The translations under genes were made by a program, and so were the position numbers. The notes beneath the pieces were generated by a model. The model saw nothing but the letters and a program-made list of their open reading frames with translations, ran no database searches and was not told the DNA's origin. Shown piece by piece: positions 58,652 through 64,000 of a DNA stretch of 64,000 nt (position 1 is its first letter; every line of letters starts with the position of its first letter). The stretch is from Mycobacterium sp. IS-3022 (GTDB lineage Bacteria > Actinomycetota > Actinomycetes > Mycobacteriales > Mycobacteriaceae). The stretch spans positions 153,495 to 217,494 of the forward strand of contig NZ_LQIN01000050.1 of NCBI RefSeq assembly GCF_001500065.1, written 5' to 3'.

Positions 58652-59512
58652 CTATGCCACCCGGAACACGTAGGACGCGGTGGTGGTGACGCGATCGCCG
58701 ACGCCTTCGTCGCGCATCAGTGCCCGTACCGCGACGGTGCCGTCGGACCCGCGAACCGGTTCGGTATCCACCCGAAACGGCCCGGCTTTGCCGCGAGCCA
58801 TGAACATGACATGGCATGACACCCCATGCAGACGGTCGGTGCCGGCCACACTGGCCGCGGCGTCGATCGCCGCCGTCTCAAGGATGACGAACTGCGGCCC
58901 GACGTGCAGCGCCGCGTCGGGCGAGGCCACCTCCACCGACAACTCCGGCAGTCCCCACCGACCGTCGGGCCTGCGGTGGCCGCCGAACACCTGCCACAGC
59001 GGCGGCAGGTCGGGGGAGTCGACCACCTCGAGAGGGTTGGCCTCCATCCGGTCCAGCCCTTCCGGCGGCGTACCGATGCTGACGCCCTGGCCTTCGATCA
59101 GTGCAAGCACCCGGTCGGGTCGATCGGCGTCGACGATCTTCGCCCGGCTGTAGCCCATCTGGCGGCCGACCCGCAGCTCCTCGGACACCACCTCGATTCG
59201 ACGGACGTCGAGGCCCGGGTCGAGCAGCTGGCAGGAGTGGATCACCGGGTTGGGCACCGCCTCCAGGTCCGACATGTGCCCGCTCTCGGGCGCGGAGATG
59301 CCCAGCACCGCGAACAGCAGTCCACCCGCGGCGTCGCGCATATCGCGGCGCACGGCGACGGTGTTGTCCTCCTCGACGAGGTCCATCTGCGCGTAGCTGC
59401 GGCCGATGTAGCGGTAGCTCAACAGCCCGCCCCACCGCCTGCGCAGTTCCTCGGCGTACTCCTCGGGCGAATCGGTCAACTCCCGGATATCGCGCAACAC
59501 CGGCACTCCCAT
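58652..59512 (-). CDS. Hot-dog fold (acyl-CoA thioesterase/dehydratase-like) protein
   Basis: This 286-residue protein is tentatively assigned to the hot-dog superfamily from its pattern of paired halves: an N-terminal half with GLLSYRYIGRSYAQMDL and GISAPESGHMSDLEAVPNPV, and a C-terminal half with ASPDAALHVGPQFVILETAAI and HGVSCHVMFMARGKAGPF. The double-hotdog layout is seen in acyl-CoA thioesterases and in MaoC-like hydratases. No motif confirms the activity. It runs in the same direction as the alpha/beta hydrolase downstream and the small gene at 59538 upstream, so these may form a unit. Confidence 0.55.
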   Translation of the reverse strand: MGVPVLRDIRELTDSPEEYAEELRRRWGGLLSYRYIGRSYAQMDLVEEDNTVAVRRDMRDAAGGLLFAVLGISAPESGHMSDLEAVPNPVIHSCQLLDPGLDVRRIEVVSEELRVGRQMGYSRAKIVDADRPDRVLALIEGQGVSIGTPPEGLDRMEANPLEVVDSPDLPPLWQVFGGHRRPDGRWGLPELSVEVASPDAALHVGPQFVILETAAIDAAASVAGTDRLHGVSCHVMFMARGKAGPFRVDTEPVRGSDGTVAVRALMRDEGVGDRVTTTASYVFRVA

Positions 59513-59537
59513 CTCGAAAGGGTTCGACGACGGCGGT

Positions 59538-59777
59538 CTACAGCAGTCGGCGGGGCGATCTTTCCATCTGATAGCCGGCGGGGAACGTCATCTCGATCAC
59601 CCGCAGTTCGTCGTGGGCCTTGGACTCCAGTTCGAGGACGACGCAGCCTTCGCCGAGGTCCTTCGCCTCCAACACCGTGTAGTGCTGACCGCCACCGTTG
59701 ACATCGACGATCGGGTCCCCTGAACGCAGTGCCTCGACCGCTACCAGGCCGGGGGCTTTTGCCGGGTGTGCTTCCAC
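59538..59777 (-). CDS. Small protein of unknown function
   Basis: This 79-residue protein (GTG 59777, starting MEAHPAKAPGLVAVEALRSG) has a short beta-rich pattern (DPIVDVNGGGQHYTVLEAKD, CVVLELESKAHDELRVIEM) and a basic C-terminus (MERSPRRLL). I do not recognise the family. It sits 25 bases upstream of the hot-dog gene on the same strand. The start codon is uncertain because no ribosome binding site is clear and longer in-frame readings exist. Confidence 0.6.
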   Translation of the reverse strand: MEAHPAKAPGLVAVEALRSGDPIVDVNGGGQHYTVLEAKDLGEGCVVLELESKAHDELRVIEMTFPAGYQMERSPRRLL

Positions 59778-59920
59778 CCGGCTAACGGTAGGCCAAACCG
59801 TAGCCTCACTCAGTTGTTTCAGCCGACGGCAGATGCTGTCGGCGCCTTGCGTGGTTTCCCCGCCCCAGCGCGTGCACATCGGCGATCATGTCGCTAACAC
59901 GCCGGCACCGGGGAGATGCC

Positions 59921-61548
<1,628 letters not shown>

Positions 61549-61552
<4 letters not shown>

Positions 61553-62415
61553 CCGCCGCGCTCGGCGGTCAGCGCCCACCGGATCCCGCCGACAAGGACA
61601 CGACCCGACAATCGGATGACGGTCGCCTCGACCGGCGGAAAGTACGGCAGCATCAGCGGCATTCGAGCCCAGGCCGGCAGCATCGCCACCGACGTCGCCG
61701 CGAGTATCCCGTACGGAGCCCTGGCTGCGATCGGCAGCGGGGGAGTCAGCAGCAGGAACCGGGCGGCGTCGCGGGCGGCGGCGGTGCCGCGCAGTTCCGG
61801 CCGGAATCGCTCGATCCGCTCGGCCAGCTCTTTCTCGCTCCGCGGCGGGTCGACGACGCCCAACGCCGACGCCACCCGGGCGGTGTCGGCGACGTAGCCG
61901 TCTCGGCCGGCCTGGTCCAGCGGCGTCTCGCCATACAGCTGGTGCGCGAGCAGGAAGCTGTCAACCTCGGCTATGTGCACCCACTCCAGCAGATGCGGGT
62001 CGGCGGCGTGGTAGGGCGTGCCGTCCGCAGCGACGCCGCGCACCCGTTGATGGATGCCGCGTACGCGGTCGACCGCGCGTTGAGCCTCGTCGGCGGGTCC
62101 GAAGGTGGTCACCGCCAGGAAGGTGCTGGTCCGCTGCAACCGACCCCACGGGTCACCCCGGTAGTCGGAGTGCTCGGCGACGCCTGCCATCGCCAAGGGA
62201 TGCAACGACTGCAGTAACAACGCGCGTAGACCGCCCACGAACATCGAGGCGTCAGCGTGCACCCGGCGGATCGGGCGGTCTTCGGCGAACCACCGGGGGC
62301 CGGGAGTGTGGTGGATTCGCGTGCGATTGGCGGGGCCGTCGGGTCCGGCAACCATGCCGAACAAGCCGCGGCCGAGGGTCTTGCGCACGGCACCCAGATC
62401 CGGCAACACCGTCAT
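61549..62415 (-). CDS. DUF2236 / MpaB-family oxygenase-like protein
   Basis: This 288-residue protein of the MpaB/latex-clearing-protein superfamily (DUF2236) is a heme-binding type in several relatives. It shows RVHADASMFVGGLRALLLQSLHPLAMAGVAEHSDYRGDPWGRLQRT (landmarks LLLQSLHPLAMAGVAEHS and YRGDPWGRLQRT), which contains the conserved His and Asp. GPADEAQRAVDRVRGIHQRVRG and the helical C-terminal RFLLLTPPLPIAARAPYGILA follow. The substrate is not known. The ATG at 62415 is chosen because the upstream in-frame extension to 62529 is not conserved in character. It is cytosolic. Confidence 0.84.
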
Positions 62416-62558
62416 GCCTCCACGGTACGGCCGTGTTCCAGTCGCGCCAAACACCCGCCGAACTGGTCCGGGACCCGTGATACGTGGTTTACCGTAACGA
62501 CGGAGGTCAATCCCGTGAGCAAAGCACACCGCCGCGAACGAGGAACGGGGAGGCAGAC

Positions 62559-63074
62559 ATGCGCCGATCGATCCGGTTGATGACCCTGGCCGCCGCGGTC
62601 GCCGTCACCGCGCCCCTCGGACTGGCAAGCAGCACCGGCAGCGCCGTCGCGGACGGGCCCGTCGGCGCGGGGCGCGGTGGCACGTTCGTTCCGCTGAATC
62701 AAGTCCTGCGGCGCTGCGACTACAGCGGAACCGAATTCAACGGGCCGACCGGCTACGCACGCGCCACCAGCGTCATCCGCAGCACGGGTTCGGGCGTTTC
62801 CGCGGATGTCGAGATGAACACCGCGATACCGAACATGCGCTACGACGTCCGGCTCATCCAGGCGCCACGGCCATCGGCGGCCACCTGCCACGGCGGCGAC
62901 CCCGGTGTGGCGGCGGGCGTGTTGCAGATCGATGGGGCCGGCTACGGCTCCGTCACCCTTCACGACGCCGTCGAACCGGGCGCGACCGGCGCGTGGGTGT
63001 TCATCACCCGTCCCGACGCCTTCTCGCAGAACCCCGCGGAGTTCTACACGAGCGACTGGATCGAAGACATCTGA
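62559..63074 (+). CDS. Secreted protein of unknown function
   Basis: This 171-residue protein is exported by a Sec signal (MRRSIRLMTLAAAVAVTAPL, cleavage near AVA-DGP). The mature part has two cysteines (RRCDYSG, ATCHGGD) and a regular alternation of short strands, for example GYARATSVIRSTGSGVSADVEM and GAWVFITRPDAFSQNPAEFY. I do not recognise a family, but the layout resembles small mycobacterial exported proteins. The ATG at 62559 follows a strong GGGAGG; longer readings upstream are rejected. Confidence 0.75.
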   Translation: MRRSIRLMTLAAAVAVTAPLGLASSTGSAVADGPVGAGRGGTFVPLNQVLRRCDYSGTEFNGPTGYARATSVIRSTGSGVSADVEMNTAIPNMRYDVRLIQAPRPSAATCHGGDPGVAAGVLQIDGAGYGSVTLHDAVEPGATGAWVFITRPDAFSQNPAEFYTSDWIEDI

Positions 63075-63083
63075 CGCGCGGGG

Positions 63084-63830
63084 TCACGCGGCGACGACAA
63101 CGGTCAGGTCGTCGCCGCGTCGCTCCACCCGCATCCCGGCGCGTCGCGCGATGGCGGCAACCCCGGCCGCATCGTCGGGTTCGGCTCGGCTTGCGGCCAG
63201 GACGCGGGCGAGTCGCCCCTTGTGTGCCTTGTTGAAGTGGGTCACGACGGTGCGCCTACCGTCGGAGTGCTCGGCAACCACGTCGACGCGGACGGCGGCG
63301 GACAGCCGGCCGAGCGACGCGTAGGAACCGGATCGGAGGTCGACGACGAGGTCCTCGGTCGCCAACCGGGTGAGCACGGGTTCCAGCACGGGACGCCACC
63401 GCGCGGCCAGCGTCGGCCGGCCGGGCAGCTTCGACGTCGCCGAGAGCCGGTACGGCGGTACCGGATCGTCGGCGCGTAACAGTCCGAACAGCGCCGAACC
63501 GACGGCCAGTCGGGCTCGGGAACGGCTCGCAGCGGCGCCCCGAAGCGACTCCACATCCAGGGCGTCGTAGAGGACACCGGTGTAGCGGTTGATCGCAGGC
63601 AGCGTCGGCGCGGTGCGCAGCTCCGCGTTGCGATCGATCTCTGCGTCCTGAGCGGCCGACAGCCCCAGTGCACGCCGGCAGGCCGACCGGTCCCGCGCCA
63701 GCTCCACCAGCTCGTCGAGCAACTCCGTGCGCAGCGGTTCCAACTCCGGCGAGCTGAGCGATTCGAGGCGCAGCGGTGGCCCGTCGCCTCCGGACCGTTT
63801 GGTCTCCGAGGGCGGAAGAAGCACGATCAC
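63084..63830 (-). CDS. yaaA: YaaA-family peroxide stress protein (DUF328)
   Basis: This 248-residue cytosolic protein has the YaaA signatures MIVLLPPSETKRSGGDGPPL at the N-terminus, LPAINRYTGVLYDALD, and the C-terminal VVTHFNKAHKGRLARVLAAS with the conserved H-F-N-K-A-x-K-G-R segment. YaaA lowers intracellular free iron during hydrogen peroxide stress in E. coli; the mycobacterial role is less clear. It converges with the secreted protein gene, with a 9-base gap. The ATG at 63830 is the first in frame. Confidence 0.88.
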   Translation of the reverse strand: MIVLLPPSETKRSGGDGPPLRLESLSSPELEPLRTELLDELVELARDRSACRRALGLSAAQDAEIDRNAELRTAPTLPAINRYTGVLYDALDVESLRGAAASRSRARLAVGSALFGLLRADDPVPPYRLSATSKLPGRPTLAARWRPVLEPVLTRLATEDLVVDLRSGSYASLGRLSAAVRVDVVAEHSDGRRTVVTHFNKAHKGRLARVLAASRAEPDDAAGVAAIARRAGMRVERRGDDLTVVVAA

Positions 63831-63861
63831 GCCGCAGAGGTTATCCGGGCGCGTGCTGCGG

Positions 63862-64000
63862 TCAGGCCGGTGGCAGGGGTGCTGGTGGCGGTGGCGGCGC
63901 CAACGGGTTCGCCGGCGGAGGCGGCAATGGGTTCGCGGGCGGCGGAGGCGGTGCCGGTGGTGGCGGGGGCGCCATCGGTGGAGCAGGCGGTCGATATCTG
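63862..64000 (-). CDS. C-terminal tail of a proline-rich protein (truncated by the window edge)
   Basis: The minus strand from the right edge reads in one open frame to a TGA at 63862-63864. It codes for about 46 residues made almost only of Pro, Ala, Asn and Leu, with a repeated PPPPANPL-type unit. This is typical of the C-terminus of a mycobacterial exported or cell-wall associated protein. The rest lies outside the window. The stop and codon pattern support a real frame, but simple sequence can mimic this. Confidence 0.6.
   Translation of the reverse strand, partial: RYRPPAPPMAPPPPPAPPPPPANPLPPPPANPLAPPPPPAPLPPA

Noticed and set aside
63862..64000. GC-rich tandem pattern considered as a non-coding repeat
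   Set aside because: The minus strand has one open frame ending in a stop with a regular PPPPANPL-type pattern, so a coding tail is more likely.

Overview
This window is chromosomal DNA of a mycobacterium, most likely a fast-growing environmental species related to Mycolicibacterium smegmatis. It is GC-rich throughout. It carries an antigen 85C-type mycolyltransferase, a mycolic acid cyclopropane synthase, a PimC-like mannosyltransferase, a 19-kDa-antigen family lipoprotein, an LdtMt1-like L,D-transpeptidase, CYP124 and CYP125 cytochromes P450, BfrA and GlnA3. Part of the order (lldD2 - DUF1810 - bfrA - 14-TM MFS exporter - glnA3, later an Rv1894c-like NMO and cinA) follows the M. tuberculosis Rv1872c-Rv1901 interval, interrupted by many extra genes. 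Family and ortholog assignments come from recognising the translated sequences from memory; no database search was run.

Region by region. 1-7.2 kb: the 5' part of lon, fbpC, a frameshifted lldD, a decayed IS200/IS605 element wedged just upstream of the lldD start, a DUF1810 gene, a GH13 glycosidase and a CMP/dCMP-type deaminase. 7.2-15.2 kb: DUF5701, a FUSC-type membrane protein, an operon for a cobalt-type thiocyanate hydrolase/nitrile hydratase-like enzyme with a fused beta-alpha subunit, an EthD gene, an enoyl-CoA hydratase, and the iron-storage pair bfd/bfrA with a candidate IdeR box between them. 15.4-26.7 kb: a drug-type exporter, a carboxymuconolactone decarboxylase-like gene behind a KstR-type box, glnA3, a D-aminoacylase, a dienelactone hydrolase lipoprotein, pimC, a HAD phosphatase and an Rv2629/Balon-family protein. 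26.8-38.8 kb: cyp124, esterases, a cyclopropane synthase, a sugar-porter-like MFS with an extra C-terminal domain, an alpha/beta hydrolase with a divergent TetR, a PLP dehydratase and a POT peptide transporter. 39-52 kb: a DUF7159-type protein, ldtA-like, a fatty acid hydroxylase with its FadR-type regulator, a lipoprotein, a cyp125 paralog, a TetR-molybdopterin oxidoreductase operon and an NMO with a KstR box. 52-64 kb: TetR, HAD, a DapB-like reductase and an SDR flanking another KstR box, cinA, a 2OG-Fe dioxygenase, an acyl-CoA ligase, an MpaB-like protein, yaaA and the tail of a proline-rich protein.

The recurring theme is lipid and steroid metabolism. CYP124, the CYP125 paralog, the fabG3-like SDR, the NMO, the enoyl-CoA hydratase and the FadD sit in one interval. 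Three 14-bp sites fit the KstR pattern TNNAACNNGTTNNA exactly, which ties at least three transcription units to the cholesterol regulon. No tRNA, rRNA, CRISPR array or prophage was seen. No stretch longer than about 300 bases lacks a gene; the longest gap, 9841-10131, is the divergent spacer between the FUSC gene and the thiocyanate hydrolase-like operon and shows only a ribosome binding site near its right end.
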